Origin: Actinophytocola sp.
GTDB taxonomy: Bacteria > Actinomycetota > Actinomycetes > Mycobacteriales > Pseudonocardiaceae
Reading direction: 5' to 3'
Assembly (NCBI GenBank): GCA_009377475.1
Contig: WHTY01000026.1
Span: 1-48,142 of the forward strand
DNA: 48,142 nucleotides
The position numbers and the translations under genes were made by a program. Within the stretch, counting starts at the first letter, position 1; each line of letters opens with the position of its first letter. Under the pieces are notes generated by a model, which was not told where the DNA came from, ran no database searches, and was given only the letters and a program-made list of their open reading frames with translations. This document shows, in pieces, positions 23,870 through 34,354 of this stretch.

Positions 23870-25459
23870 TCAGCCGATCCGCTCCAGCTCGGCGTCCACG
23901 TCGCCCTCGCGGATCCGGGCCCGGAACTTCGCCAGCTCCTGCTTGACCACCGGCGCCAGTAGGTAGAGGCCCGCGATGTTGACCACCGACAGCAGGAACA
24001 GCACCGCGTCGGTGAAGTCGAGCACGCTGCTGAAGGTCAGCACCGAGCCGACGACGATGAACAGGCAGTACACCGCCTGGTACACGCGGACGCTTGTCCT
24101 GCTCTCACCGAACAGGTGGCCCCACGCCTTCTGGCCGTAGTAGCCCCACGTGATCATCGTGGAGACGGCGAACAGGATCACCGCGATCGTGAGGATGTAC
24201 GGGAAGCCGGGCAGCACCGTCTCGAACGCGCTCGAGGTGACGGTGACGCCGTCGGCCTCCTTGCCGCTCTCCGCGTAGGTCGCCTGCGCCTCGTTCCAGA
24301 AGTGGCTGTTGGCGATGACGATGGCCAACGCCGTCATGGTGCAGACGACGACGGTGTCGATGAACGGCTCGAGCAGCGCGACAAGGCCCTCGGTCGCCGG
24401 GTAGCGGGTCTTGACCGCCGAGTGTGCGATCGGCGCGGAGCCGAGGCCAGCCTCGTTGGAGAACGCGGCACGGGTGAAGCCCACGATCAGCGCGCCGATG
24501 GCGCCACCGACGACGCCCTCGCCGGTGAACGCGCCGCTGAAGATCTCGCCGAAGGCGGCAGGCACCAGGTCGATGTTGACCAGGATGACGATCGCGCACG
24601 CGGCGACGTAGATGGCGGCCATGGACGGCACGAGCTTGCTGGTCACGCGGCCGATCGACTTGATGCCGCCGAAGATCACCGCACCGACGACGACCGCGAG
24701 GATGACGCCCATGACGAACGCGGCGCCGTCGCTGGCGAGGATGCTGTCCTCGCCGCCGGTGACGTCACGCAGCTGCGCGACGGTCTGGTTGGCCTGGAAC
24801 ATGTTCCCGCCGCCGATGCCGAACAGCAGGATCATCACGGCGGCGAGCCCGGCGAGCGTCCCGCCGATCACGCGGCCCGCTGAGCCGGGAATCCGCTCGG
24901 CGATGCCTTTGCGCAGGTAGTGCATCGGGCCACCGGACACGGTGCCGTCCGGGTGCTCCTCGCGGTACTTCACGCCGAGGGTGCACTCGACGAACTTGGT
25001 GCACATGCCGAACAGGCCGCACAGCACCATCCAGAACGTCGCCCCCGCGCCACCGATGGTGACCGCGACGCCGACACCGGCGATGTTGCCCAGCCCGACC
25101 GTGCCGGACACCGCCGAGCTCAGCGCCTGGAAGTGGGTGATCTCGCCAGGCTCGTCGTCCCGCGTGTACTTGCCGCGCACGACCTCGGTGGCGAGCTTGA
25201 AGCTGCGGAACTGGATGAAGCCGAAGTACAGGGTGAAGATGATGCCGGCGAGGACCAGCCACGACACGATCCACGGGAACGTCGCCCCGAAGACCGTGAC
25301 CTCCTTGAAGACGAAACCACCGAGCCCTTCGGCGATCGGGTCGAACCAGCTGTTGATCGTCTTCTCGATCCGCGCGAGGATCCCGCCACCCCCTTCGCTC
25401 TCCTGCGCGAGCACTGCTGCGGATCGGAGCACCGATCCGTCGTGGTGAACGGGCACCAT
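23870..25459 (-). CDS. Sodium:alanine symporter (AGCS family)
   Basis: This 529-residue inner-membrane protein with about eleven helices imports alanine or glycine with Na+. Family segments include QALSSAVSGTVGLGNIAGVG, GGPMHYLRKGI, GFTRAAFSNEAGLGSAPIAH and TMITWGYYGQKAWGHLFGE. The ATG at 25459 follows AAGGAG with six-base spacing. The RCK gene follows with a one-base gap, so ion and amino-acid handling are co-transcribed. Confidence 0.93.
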   Translation of the reverse strand: MVPVHHDGSVLRSAAVLAQESEGGGGILARIEKTINSWFDPIAEGLGGFVFKEVTVFGATFPWIVSWLVLAGIIFTLYFGFIQFRSFKLATEVVRGKYTRDDEPGEITHFQALSSAVSGTVGLGNIAGVGVAVTIGGAGATFWMVLCGLFGMCTKFVECTLGVKYREEHPDGTVSGGPMHYLRKGIAERIPGSAGRVIGGTLAGLAAVMILLFGIGGGNMFQANQTVAQLRDVTGGEDSILASDGAAFVMGVILAVVVGAVIFGGIKSIGRVTSKLVPSMAAIYVAACAIVILVNIDLVPAAFGEIFSGAFTGEGVVGGAIGALIVGFTRAAFSNEAGLGSAPIAHSAVKTRYPATEGLVALLEPFIDTVVVCTMTALAIVIANSHFWNEAQATYAESGKEADGVTVTSSAFETVLPGFPYILTIAVILFAVSTMITWGYYGQKAWGHLFGESRTSVRVYQAVYCLFIVVGSVLTFSSVLDFTDAVLFLLSVVNIAGLYLLAPVVKQELAKFRARIREGDVDAELERIG

Positions 25460-25714
25460 TGCGATCTCCTTTGGACACGCTGGCTAAGTGGACAGGCTGG
25501 CAACGCGCACCCAGGCTCAGTAGCCGAGACGGCGGGCGCGCTGGGCAGTTCGCAAAACCGTATGTGAGCCCGAACACCTGGGGCTTGTGCGGTTGGCTAG
25601 GAAATCGCGCGTGACCTTGTGGAGCTGGACAATAACTAGCCCGCACGGACCGTCACGTCGTCCGGTGTGCGGCGGGTTGGCGGCTGCGGCCCGGTTTGGG
25701 GCGTGGCGACCTGT
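25460..25714. other. Intergenic region upstream of the symporter
   Basis: About 255 bp between the symporter start and a terminator-like hairpin. I see no coding signal. The promoter of the symporter operon must lie here, but no clear -35/-10 pair stands out. Confidence 0.4.
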
Positions 25715-25748
25715 CGGCGTTGTGGCGACACGGATCGCCACAACGCCG
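25715..25748 (-). terminator. Hairpin after the acyl-CoA synthetase gene
   Basis: A perfect 14-bp stem, CGGCGTTGTGGCGA paired with TCGCCACAACGCCG, has a 6-base loop. It lies 16 bp beyond the synthetase stop. It lacks a run of T but is typical of actinobacterial terminators. Confidence 0.7.
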
Positions 25749-25763
25749 CATGATCGCCCGGTG

Positions 25764-27299
<1,536 letters not shown>

Positions 27300-27951
27300 G
27301 CTGGCCTCCTCCGAAGTGTGTCCGTCTCAGATACACATCACAGTCACGGTCGCACCGCCGCCGGAGAAACGCCAGCGCTCTCCGACACACAACCGCGCCC
27401 GTGGCAGACACCCTTGTCCACACTCTCCGCGCACGCCAGGTATCACCCACTGGAGTGGGTACGTCGTTCCCTGCGACGGTCGGTGAGCACCGCCTTGCTT
27501 GTGGTGACGTCGTGGCGTGGCGCGTGGCTCGCCCCGGCACTGCACCGTGGCGCCGGTCAGCGGACTAGGCCAGCCCGGTGGCCAGTGACACCGGAAGATG
27601 TGACAACCTCGCGCCGATCGGCGGTTTTCTTACCATCTGTAATCCCAGCACTAGGCCAAATGCGCGGACTGGTGGGTCGCGCCTTACTCCGAATTGCTAC
27701 GTATCGTTCGCGACGCATTTTCCGACCACGTCGCGGACGACCCGGCGTATGGCGTGTTCTGCGCCGATGACCGCCCCAACGAATTGTCGGTCGCTCTTTC
27801 AGGGAATGTACCGCCGCGTTCTTTCGCTGGTAACTTCACATTCGCGACGGCCCAGTTCAGAGGGCGAAACCACGAGGACGCGGTCACCATTCCGTCCGTC
27901 CTGATTGACCGGCCAACCTGCGATCACCCTTTTCCTGATTGGCGGTGGACT
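27300..27951. other. Divergent control region of the synthetase and DXS-like genes
   Basis: This 652-bp region is less GC-rich than its surroundings in its right half. A perfect dyad, ACCCACT-GG-AGTGGGT, lies at 27445-27460 and would suit a TetR-type operator for the synthetase gene. The DXS-like frame is open upstream of 27952 to a TTG at 27694, but that extension resembles nothing and is not needed. No other gene seen. Confidence 0.45.
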
Positions 27952-29679
27952 GTGACCAGCCAGGGCGACACCCTGCTGTCCCAGGTCAACGAACCTTCCG
28001 ACCTGCGCGGGCTCTCCGACGCCGAGGTGACGCGCCTGGCAAGCGAGGCCAGGAGCCACCTCATCGACACCCGCGCCGAGCCAGGTGGCGGCACCGTCGA
28101 GCTGACGCTCGCCGTGCACCGGATCTTCACCGCACCCAAAGACGTCCTGCTGTTCGACATGCGGCACGCCGCAGCGGCGCGCGGCATCCTGACCGGCACC
28201 GCCGAGCAACCCGAACGGCCCGCGGGCGCACCGCAGCAGGTCAGCGAGCACGGGCACGCGGCGGCGCCGCTGTGCTACGCCGACGGGCTGGCGAAAGCGT
28301 TCGCCGTGCGCGGCACGACCCGCCGACGACGGGTGGTCGCCGTCATCGGCGGCGACGCGCTGACCAGCGGCCTGAGCTGGGAAGCGCTCAACGCCATCGG
28401 CTCGGCGCCCACGCGGCCGGTCGTGATCGTGCTCAACGACGACGGCAACGCCTACACCTCGGTGCCAGGCGGGATCGCCCGGCACCTCGCGGAGCTGAAG
28501 CGCGCGGCCGCCGGGCTCGCGGCGAGCCAGATCCCGGCGCAGCGGCAGGGAAAGCCGTTGCGGACGAACGTGTTCACCGACCTCGGCATCGTCTACATCG
28601 GACCGATCGACGGCCACAGCATGAGCGCGCTGGAACGCGCGTTGCGGCGCGCTGCCACGGTGGGTCGTCCTGTCCTGGTCCACTGCGTCACCCACCAGCC
28701 GCAATCGGCAGCCGCCGCCGTGCCGCCGCACACCACGAGGCGGCGACGCACCCGCGCCCGCAGGACGTGGACGTCGGTGTTCGACGCCGAGTTGGCGGCG
28801 ATCGGCGCTGGCCGCGACGACGTGGTGTGCGTGACGGCGGGCCACGGTGTCGGCGAGTTCGCGAGCCGATATCCCGAGCGCGTGTTCGACGTCGGCAGCG
28901 CGGAGCCGCACGCCATCACGTCGGCGGCCGGGCTCGCGCTGGGCGGTACGCGTCCGATCGTCCGGATGCGCGCTGACGCGCTGCCCCGAGCGTTCGATCG
29001 GCTGCTCGCCGACGTGGCGCGCCACCGGCTGCCGGTCACGGTGGTGCTTGACCACGCCGGGGTGACCGGAAACGGCGACGACGGCGTGTGGGATCCGGCC
29101 GTCCTCGCCGCGATTCCCGGGCTGCGCCTCGGCGCGCCGCGCGACACCGTGCGGCTGCGGGAGATGCTGCGCCAGTCGATCGATCGCGGCGCCGGGCCGA
29201 CGGTGCTGCGGCATCCGCCCGGCCCCGCACCGCTCGACGTCCCAGCCGCACGCCGCGCCGGTCCGTGTGACGTGCTGCGCGAGGCTGGCGAGCCGGACGT
29301 CGTGCTGCTCACGGTCGGCGCGCTCGCGCAGGCGTGCCTGGCGGCAGCGGAGTCGCTGGCCCTGCGGGACGTCGCCGCCACCGTGCTGGATCCACTGTGG
29401 ACGGTTCCGGCCGATCCTGCGCTGATCAAGCTGCTCACTGGGCATCGCATGGTCGTCGTGGTCGAGGAGGCCACGGCGATCGGCGGGCTCGGCGCGCGGC
29501 TCGCGCAGGCGTTGGCGGCGGCCGGGTCCGGTACCAGGGTCGTCACGCACGCGCTGCCGCCGCGCTTCCTGCCGCATGCCTCCCGTGACCACCTGCTGCG
29601 GGCGTGTTCGCTGGACGCGGCGGGCATCGCGCAGGTGGTGGCCACGCTGTTGGGCAAGCCGTCGCTGCGACGGGAGTAA
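27952..29679 (+). CDS. DXS-like protein with eroded thiamine diphosphate site
   Basis: This 575-residue relative of 1-deoxy-D-xylulose-5-phosphate synthase keeps the family outline: LLSQVNEPSDLRGLSDAEVT at the N-terminus, CYADGLAKAFAVRG, GIVYIGPIDGHS, HRLPVTVVLDHAGVTG, and a C-terminal transketolase domain. Key positions have changed. The TGGHLGPNLGVVE loop is RAEPGGGTVE, so its His is missing. The TGHQAYVHK region is MRHAAAARG. The GDG cofactor motif reads GGDAL (133-137), and NDNG reads NDDG. YATFLNRAFDQ reads MRADALPRAFD. The general Glu survives in AEPH (E318). It is ~50-60 residues shorter than active DXS. The frame is clean, so it looks like a maintained pseudoenzyme. GTG 27952 is the chosen start. 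Confidence 0.8.
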   Translation: MTSQGDTLLSQVNEPSDLRGLSDAEVTRLASEARSHLIDTRAEPGGGTVELTLAVHRIFTAPKDVLLFDMRHAAAARGILTGTAEQPERPAGAPQQVSEHGHAAAPLCYADGLAKAFAVRGTTRRRRVVAVIGGDALTSGLSWEALNAIGSAPTRPVVIVLNDDGNAYTSVPGGIARHLAELKRAAAGLAASQIPAQRQGKPLRTNVFTDLGIVYIGPIDGHSMSALERALRRAATVGRPVLVHCVTHQPQSAAAAVPPHTTRRRRTRARRTWTSVFDAELAAIGAGRDDVVCVTAGHGVGEFASRYPERVFDVGSAEPHAITSAAGLALGGTRPIVRMRADALPRAFDRLLADVARHRLPVTVVLDHAGVTGNGDDGVWDPAVLAAIPGLRLGAPRDTVRLREMLRQSIDRGAGPTVLRHPPGPAPLDVPAARRAGPCDVLREAGEPDVVLLTVGALAQACLAAAESLALRDVAATVLDPLWTVPADPALIKLLTGHRMVVVVEEATAIGGLGARLAQALAAAGSGTRVVTHALPPRFLPHASRDHLLRACSLDAAGIAQVVATLLGKPSLRRE

Positions 29680-29722
29680 CGCCGCCTCGCTCCGCGGACG
29701 CCCGGGCGGCGCCCCGGCGCGA

Positions 29723-30772
29723 TCAGTACGGGTTCGGCTCCGCTCCCCGGTCATCGACCAGGCCGTCCGCCATCCGGCGCGGGAACGACACGACGTCCGG
29801 CTGCCCGTCGGAGGTGTAGCGCCGCTTCGGGTGCTTGGCCAGCCAGTCGAGCCAGTAGGCGGAGTCGAACTTCACCCTGCCCTCGCCGGAACGGATGCGG
29901 GGGACGCCTGCGCCGTCGAGCCCGGCGAACGGTGACGGCGCAGGCTCGGCGCCGACGAGCATGACGCCGTCGAAGCGATAGGACTGGCCGTTCCAGCTGC
30001 CACGACGCGTGAGCCCGCGATCGTTCGGGAAGATGCCGAGCGGCAGCGCCATGGTCCGTACGTTCGCGCCCGGTGCGACGGCCTTGATGCCGCTGATGTT
30101 GCTGACCAACTCGCGTCGCACGTCCGCGCTGCCCAACGAGCCGAGGTTGGCGTGCGTGCTGGTGTGCGCGCCGATCTCGTAGTCGTTGTCGTGCAGCCAC
30201 GCGAGCGCGCGCCTGTCCCCGGCGAACGGATCGGCGTTGACGTAGAACGTCGCGGTGGAATTGAAGTCCGGGTGTTGCTGGCCGAACGCCGTGAGGATGC
30301 CGAGCGCGGTGTCCGGCTTCGGGTCGCCGTCCTTGGCGATGCGGACCTGGCTCGCGGTGGAGTCGTCGAAGGTCAGCACGACCGGGTGCGTGCCAGCGGG
30401 CAGGTCGATGTCGCCGGACACGAGCTGCGCCGCCGTCACCGGTCGGTAGTCCTCGCGGTACAGCCGCTTCAGTTCGGCGCGGAACTCTGCGGGCGTCTGG
30501 TCGTACTCGCTGACCGGATTCGGCGTGAGCTGGTGATACATCAGCACCGGGACGAGCCCGAGTTCGTTCGCGTCGACCTCCGCCGGGTCTGGGGTTGGGG
30601 GCGCGGTGGTGGTCGTTGTGGTGCGGGGCGCGGGCCGTGACGACGTGCTGGACGCGACCGGTTCCGTCGTGCTGTGTTCCGTCCCCGACACCGGCGCGCC
30701 ACACCCGCCGAGCACCACACCCAACAGTCCAATCGCGACTGTTATCGCCGCGTGACGCGCTCCGATCGTCAT
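29723..30772 (-). CDS. Polysaccharide deacetylase lipoprotein
   Basis: This 349-residue exported protein has a lipobox (GVVLGGCGAP, residues ~18-27) and a Ser/Thr/Pro-rich linker to about residue 65. A NodB-type deacetylase domain begins VPVLMYHQLTPN. Metal ligands are in VVLTFDDSTASQV and GAHTSTHANLG. It should remove acetyl groups from a cell-wall or surface glycan outside the membrane. The C-terminal ~80 residues are an extension ending in PNPY. It converges with the DXS-like gene, 43 bp apart. Confidence 0.9.
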   Translation of the reverse strand: MTIGARHAAITVAIGLLGVVLGGCGAPVSGTEHSTTEPVASSTSSRPAPRTTTTTTAPPTPDPAEVDANELGLVPVLMYHQLTPNPVSEYDQTPAEFRAELKRLYREDYRPVTAAQLVSGDIDLPAGTHPVVLTFDDSTASQVRIAKDGDPKPDTALGILTAFGQQHPDFNSTATFYVNADPFAGDRRALAWLHDNDYEIGAHTSTHANLGSLGSADVRRELVSNISGIKAVAPGANVRTMALPLGIFPNDRGLTRRGSWNGQSYRFDGVMLVGAEPAPSPFAGLDGAGVPRIRSGEGRVKFDSAYWLDWLAKHPKRRYTSDGQPDVVSFPRRMADGLVDDRGAEPNPY

Positions 30773-30895
30773 TCAGATCAGGTTACGGAATGCATCGGTT
30801 CAGTCACTGATCGATTTGAGTGAATCTTGGCGACAGCGCCACCGACAGCCGTGATAGTAGAGACACGTCACACACGATCGGGGGTGCACGAACCG

Positions 30896-32476
30896 GTGAC
30901 CAAACTTCGCATTTCTCGGCGCTGGCTACTCGCCGTCTTAGCGATCGTGGTTGTGATACTCACGTCAGTGACCGTCAGCGGAGTGACATCGGAACAACCG
31001 ACACTCGTCGTGTCCGGGCTTCCGGCAGGCGTCATCGGGGCGGCCGGACTGTCCAATCTGGAGATTCGCGTCGAGACCGGCGGGCAGGATCCGAGCCCGA
31101 TGACCGTGACTGTGGACGGTGAGCCCGTTCGAGGCAGTGTCGTCGGCTCCGCCATGGTGTATCGGCCGCAACAGCTCGACGACGGCGAGCACCAGTTCGC
31201 CGCCGAACTCCCCGCGTCGGGGATGTTCGGGTTCCTCAAGTCGTCCCGCACCGGCAGCCGGACCTTCACCGTGGACACCACGCCGCCCACGCTGGACGTC
31301 GACAAGCTACCCGCCGCGACGTCCTACCGCGACGGCGTCACCGTGACGGGCCAAACCGAGGGGGCCGATCGGCTGACCATCGACGGCGAAGACGTCACGC
31401 TCGGCCAGGACGGCGCGTTCGAAGCCGACCTGCCGTCCGTCCCGACCGACGCGACAGTCGTCGCCACCGACGCCGCGGGCAACGAAACGTCCGAAACGAT
31501 CAGCGGCTCGGTCACCACGCCGAAGATCAGGGCGGTGCACGTGACCGCGCACGCGTGGGCGCACGACGGGCTGCGCGGTGACGTCCTCGACATGGCGCGA
31601 CGCGGCCTCATCAACGCCGTTCAGCTCGACATCAAGGACGAGGACGGCGTCGTCGGCTACGACTCGCAAGTGCCGCTCGCCAAACGGTCCGGCGCGAACG
31701 CCGGGATCTACGACGCCCGTGCCGCGCTGAAGAAGTTGCACCGCATGGACATTCGCGTGGTCGGCAGGATCGTCGCTTTCCGCGACCCAACGCTGGCGGA
31801 GTGGGCGTGGCGGCAGGGTCATCGCGACTGGGTCATCCAGCAGCCGGGCGGGCAGCCGTACGCCAGCAAGTACGGGCCGGTCGCGTTCACCAACTTCGCG
31901 CACGAGAACGTGCGCCAATACAACATCGACCTCGCGACCGAGGCGGCGGAGCTCGGCTTCGACGGGATCATGTACGACTACATCCGCAGGCCAGACGGCG
32001 ATCTGGCCTGGATGGCGTTCCCCGGGTTGGAGACGAAGCCGCACGTGTCGGTGGCGGGATTCCTGCGCGAGAGCCGCGAGCCGGTGCGCTCGGCGGGCGC
32101 GCACCAGAGCGCGGCGGTGTTCGGGATAGCGGCCACGCGGCCGCACGAGATCGCGCAGGACATCCCGATGATGGCCGAGCACGTCGACTACCTCGCGCCG
32201 ATGGTGTACCCATCGCACTGGAACACCGGTGAGTACGACGTCGCGAACCCGAACTCGCAGCCGTATCCGATCGTTCGGCGCTCGCTGCGCGACTTCAAGC
32301 GGCAGGTGCGCGGGACCGGGACGGAGATCGTCCCGTGGCTGCAGGACTTCAGCCTCGGCGTGACGTACGGCGACGCCCAGGTCGCCGCACAGATCTCCGG
32401 CGCGGCGGACGCGGGCGTCGACAGCTTCTTCCTGTGGAGCCCCAGCGTCCGCTACCACTCCGACGCCCTCCGCTAA
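30896..32476 (+). CDS. Membrane-anchored putative glycoside hydrolase (DUF4015-like)
   Basis: This ~526-residue protein has one N-terminal membrane anchor (RRWLLAVLAIVVVILTSVTV). Two Ig-like/bacterial adhesin-type beta domains follow to ~residue 205 (FTVDTTPPTLDVDKLP marks the second). The C-terminal TIM-barrel-like domain carries VQLDIKDEDGVVGYDS, LGFDGIMYDYIRRPDG and APMVYPSHWNTGEY, characteristic of putative glycoside hydrolases of the DUF4015 type. Acidic residues in DIKDEDG and YDYIRRPDG may be catalytic. GTG 30896 was chosen because it best precedes the anchor; GTG 30884 is also possible. It diverges from the deacetylase, so the pair may work on the same envelope glycan. Confidence 0.82.
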   Translation: MTKLRISRRWLLAVLAIVVVILTSVTVSGVTSEQPTLVVSGLPAGVIGAAGLSNLEIRVETGGQDPSPMTVTVDGEPVRGSVVGSAMVYRPQQLDDGEHQFAAELPASGMFGFLKSSRTGSRTFTVDTTPPTLDVDKLPAATSYRDGVTVTGQTEGADRLTIDGEDVTLGQDGAFEADLPSVPTDATVVATDAAGNETSETISGSVTTPKIRAVHVTAHAWAHDGLRGDVLDMARRGLINAVQLDIKDEDGVVGYDSQVPLAKRSGANAGIYDARAALKKLHRMDIRVVGRIVAFRDPTLAEWAWRQGHRDWVIQQPGGQPYASKYGPVAFTNFAHENVRQYNIDLATEAAELGFDGIMYDYIRRPDGDLAWMAFPGLETKPHVSVAGFLRESREPVRSAGAHQSAAVFGIAATRPHEIAQDIPMMAEHVDYLAPMVYPSHWNTGEYDVANPNSQPYPIVRRSLRDFKRQVRGTGTEIVPWLQDFSLGVTYGDAQVAAQISGAADAGVDSFFLWSPSVRYHSDALR

Positions 32477-32479
32477 CCC

Positions 32480-32668
32480 GCGAGTCTCACCTTATCCGCC
32501 GCGAGTCTCACCTTGTTTGGCGTGAGTTGCACCTTGTTTGGCGTGAGTTGCACCTTATCCGCCGCGAATCTCACCTTGTTCGCCGCGAATCCCGCGTTGT
32601 GGGGTCGCGAGTCCCGCGTTGCGGTCGCGCATGTTCCGACTTCCGGTAGCGCGTGTTCCGGGTTCGCC
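32480..32668. repeat. Array of nine ~21-bp repeats upstream of cutA
   Basis: The units begin GCGAGTCTCACCTT and end in a variable 7-bp part such as ATCCGCC or GTTTGGC. Five are exactly 21 bp (32480-32584) and four degenerate units of 20-22 bp follow. There are no spacers. The array sits between the hydrolase stop and the cutA promoter. Confidence 0.85.
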
Positions 32669-32675
32669 GCACCGT

Positions 32676-32681
32676 TACCCT
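32676..32681 (+). promoter_or_regulatory. -10 box TACCCT for leaderless cutA
   Basis: TACCCT is followed by six bases and the cutA ATG, with no ribosome site between. Confidence 0.5.
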
Positions 32682-32687
32682 CGACGT

Positions 32688-33017
32688 ATGCCTGCTGACC
32701 ACGTGATCGTGTCCACGACGACCGACAGCGAATCTGCGGCCACGGCGCTGGCCTCAAGCGCGATCGAGCGCCGCCTCGGCGCGTGCGCGCAGGTAGTGGG
32801 GCCGCTGACCAGCGTGTTCCGGTGGGACGGCGCGGTGCAGACCGAGCAGGAGTGGCGCGTCGACATCAAGACGGTCGCGAACCGGGTGCGCGCGCTGACC
32901 GACCACCTCAAGGCGGAGCACAGCTACGACGTCCCGGAGATCATCGCGACGCCGATCGAAGGCGGCAGCGCCGAGTACCTCGACTGGCTGGTCGAGGAGA
33001 CCAACAACCCAGCCTGA
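32688..33017 (+). CDS. cutA: CutA1-type divalent-ion tolerance protein
   Basis: This 109-residue trimeric small protein has the family segments HVIVSTTTDSESAATALA, RRLGACAQVVGPLTSVFRW, QEWRVDIKTVANR and a C-terminal YDVPEIIATPIEGGSAEYL followed by W. CutA1 proteins bind copper in vitro, but their cellular role is unclear. The ATG at 32688 was chosen over an in-frame upstream start that would add repeat-encoded residues. Inverted ~21-bp repeat arrays flank it on both sides. Confidence 0.93.
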   Translation: MPADHVIVSTTTDSESAATALASSAIERRLGACAQVVGPLTSVFRWDGAVQTEQEWRVDIKTVANRVRALTDHLKAEHSYDVPEIIATPIEGGSAEYLDWLVEETNNPA

Positions 33018-33023
33018 CGCCAC

Positions 33024-33173
33024 GTCGGAACTCGGCAGACCGGAAGTCGGAACTCACGCCCCCGTACGTCGGGACTCGCGGCACCGTAAGTGGGGACTCG
33101 CGCCCGCCAAGGTGAAACTCGCGGCGGATAAGGTGAAACTCGCGCAGAATAAGGTGAGACTCGCGCGGGCGCC
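33024..33173. repeat. Array of seven ~21-bp repeats downstream of cutA, inverted
   Basis: The units contain GTGAAACTCGCG, GTGAGACTCGCG or GTCGGAACTC followed by variable ends such as CGGATAAG. AAGGTGAAACTCGC is the reverse complement of the GCGAGTNTCACCTT unit upstream of cutA, so the two arrays face each other. Periods are 21-23 bp and the left units are the most degenerate. Confidence 0.85.
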
Positions 33174-33179
33174 GCACGC

Positions 33180-34229
33180 CTACGCCCGCCTGGGGCGGAC
33201 GTAGGCGGCTGGGGTTACGCCTTTCCAGCGTTTGAAGGCGTGGATGAAGCTGGTGGCTTCGGCATAGCCGAGGCGGACGGCGACGTCGGACACCGACAGC
33301 GCGCCCGTCGCCAGCATCTCCTCCGCCAGCGCCTCCCGCACCTCGTCCAGCAGCAGCCGATAGCTGGTGCCCGCCTCGCCGAGCTTGCGCCGCAACGTCC
33401 GGGTGCTCATGTTCAGCTCGGCCGCTACCGCGTCCATCCCGGTGTCCGTGCCGCCGAGGTTGATCAGCCGCTCCCGCACGTCGTGGGAGATGCCGGTGCG
33501 CGCCCGACGCCGCGCCACCAGCTCACGGCACTGCGCCTCGCACATCGCCACGGTCTGCGCGTTGGCCTGCGGCAACGGCTTGTCCAGGTAGGCGACGTCG
33601 AACGTCGACACGTTCGCCGGGCAGCCGAACCCCGGCGTCACCCCGAACACCGCCCGGTACTCGTCCTGCTCAGCCACCGACGCGGGCGGCTCGAACGCGA
33701 ACTCCAGCCGACGGATCGGCACGCCCATCGGCAGCAGGTCGTTCATGATCGTGTACATCGCGGCAAGGTCGCGCTCCACCAGAAACCGCCGGAGCTGGCC
33801 GGGCACCGCGTCGTCGTGCAGCTCGATCCTGATCTCGAAGTCCCCGATCTCCACCTCGGGTATGCCGAACGCGAAGCTCAGATCCCAGTACCGCAGCGCG
33901 AACGAGATGACGTCGCGCAACGTCGGACTGCTGACGCACGCGAACCCGAAGATCCCAAACGTCGTCACCTGATAGCGCGAACCGACCCGCAGCCCGAGCC
34001 CCGGCTCACCACCGAGGTGGGTGACGAGGTTGCGGACGACGGCGAGTTCCTGGTGCGCGTCGATCTGCGTGTCCGGGTCCTGCGCGTCGGCCAGTGTGAG
34101 GGCCGCGCCGCGCAGCATGTCCTCGTGCCCGACGCCGTGCTCAGCGGCGAAGCGAGTCATGAGCAGCACGCTCGCGGCGCTGCGCGGGAAGTCCCACTCG
34201 CGCACTGAGGCCGCAGCGTGTTCCACCAT
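33180..34229 (-). CDS. AraC-family regulator, VirS-like
   Basis: This 349-residue regulator has an N-terminal arabinose-binding-type ligand domain found in AraC proteins such as mycobacterial VirS (FGIFGFACVSSPTLRDVISF). The C-terminal double helix-turn-helix reads MDAVAAELNMSTRTLRRKLG and SVSDVAVRLGYAEATSFIHA then FKRWKG. The ATG at 34229 was preferred to an upstream start because the operator repeats begin there. It diverges from a flavin monooxygenase operon, as VirS does from mymA in mycobacteria. Confidence 0.9.
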   Translation of the reverse strand: MVEHAAASVREWDFPRSAASVLLMTRFAAEHGVGHEDMLRGAALTLADAQDPDTQIDAHQELAVVRNLVTHLGGEPGLGLRVGSRYQVTTFGIFGFACVSSPTLRDVISFALRYWDLSFAFGIPEVEIGDFEIRIELHDDAVPGQLRRFLVERDLAAMYTIMNDLLPMGVPIRRLEFAFEPPASVAEQDEYRAVFGVTPGFGCPANVSTFDVAYLDKPLPQANAQTVAMCEAQCRELVARRRARTGISHDVRERLINLGGTDTGMDAVAAELNMSTRTLRRKLGEAGTSYRLLLDEVREALAEEMLATGALSVSDVAVRLGYAEATSFIHAFKRWKGVTPAAYVRPRRA

Positions 34230-34301
34230 GGCCGAAATTATGGATCCGCGTATGGCGCCAGCGGCACCCCGACCCGCGTGAAGTTGGCCGAAAGTATGGA
34301 T
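34229..34301. promoter_or_regulatory. Direct-repeat operator for the AraC-type regulator
   Basis: TGGCCGAAATTATGGAT at 34229-34245 recurs as TGGCCGAAAGTATGGAT at 34285-34301, 16 of 17 bases identical and 56 bp apart. AraC proteins usually bind such direct repeats. The first overlaps the regulator's start, which suggests autoregulation. Confidence 0.6.
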
Positions 34302-34342
34302 TTTGTGTCCGCGCATCACTGCTCATCGCCAGGACCAGCGGC

Positions 34343-34348
34343 TACGGT
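34343..34348 (+). promoter_or_regulatory. -10 box TACGGT for the leaderless monooxygenase operon
   Basis: TACGGT precedes the ATG at 34355 by six bases. The second operator repeat ends about 40 bp upstream, a position suited to activation. Confidence 0.5.
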
Positions 34349-34354
34349 TAACGC

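Noticed and set aside
27694..27951. N-terminal extension of the DXS-like protein by 86 residues
   Set aside because: The extension starts at a TTG without a ribosome site, resembles nothing, and DXS proteins begin close to TLLSQVNEPSDL.
32480..33173. CRISPR array
   Set aside because: The 20-23-bp units are directly adjacent with no unique spacers, vary gradually in sequence, and no cas gene is present.
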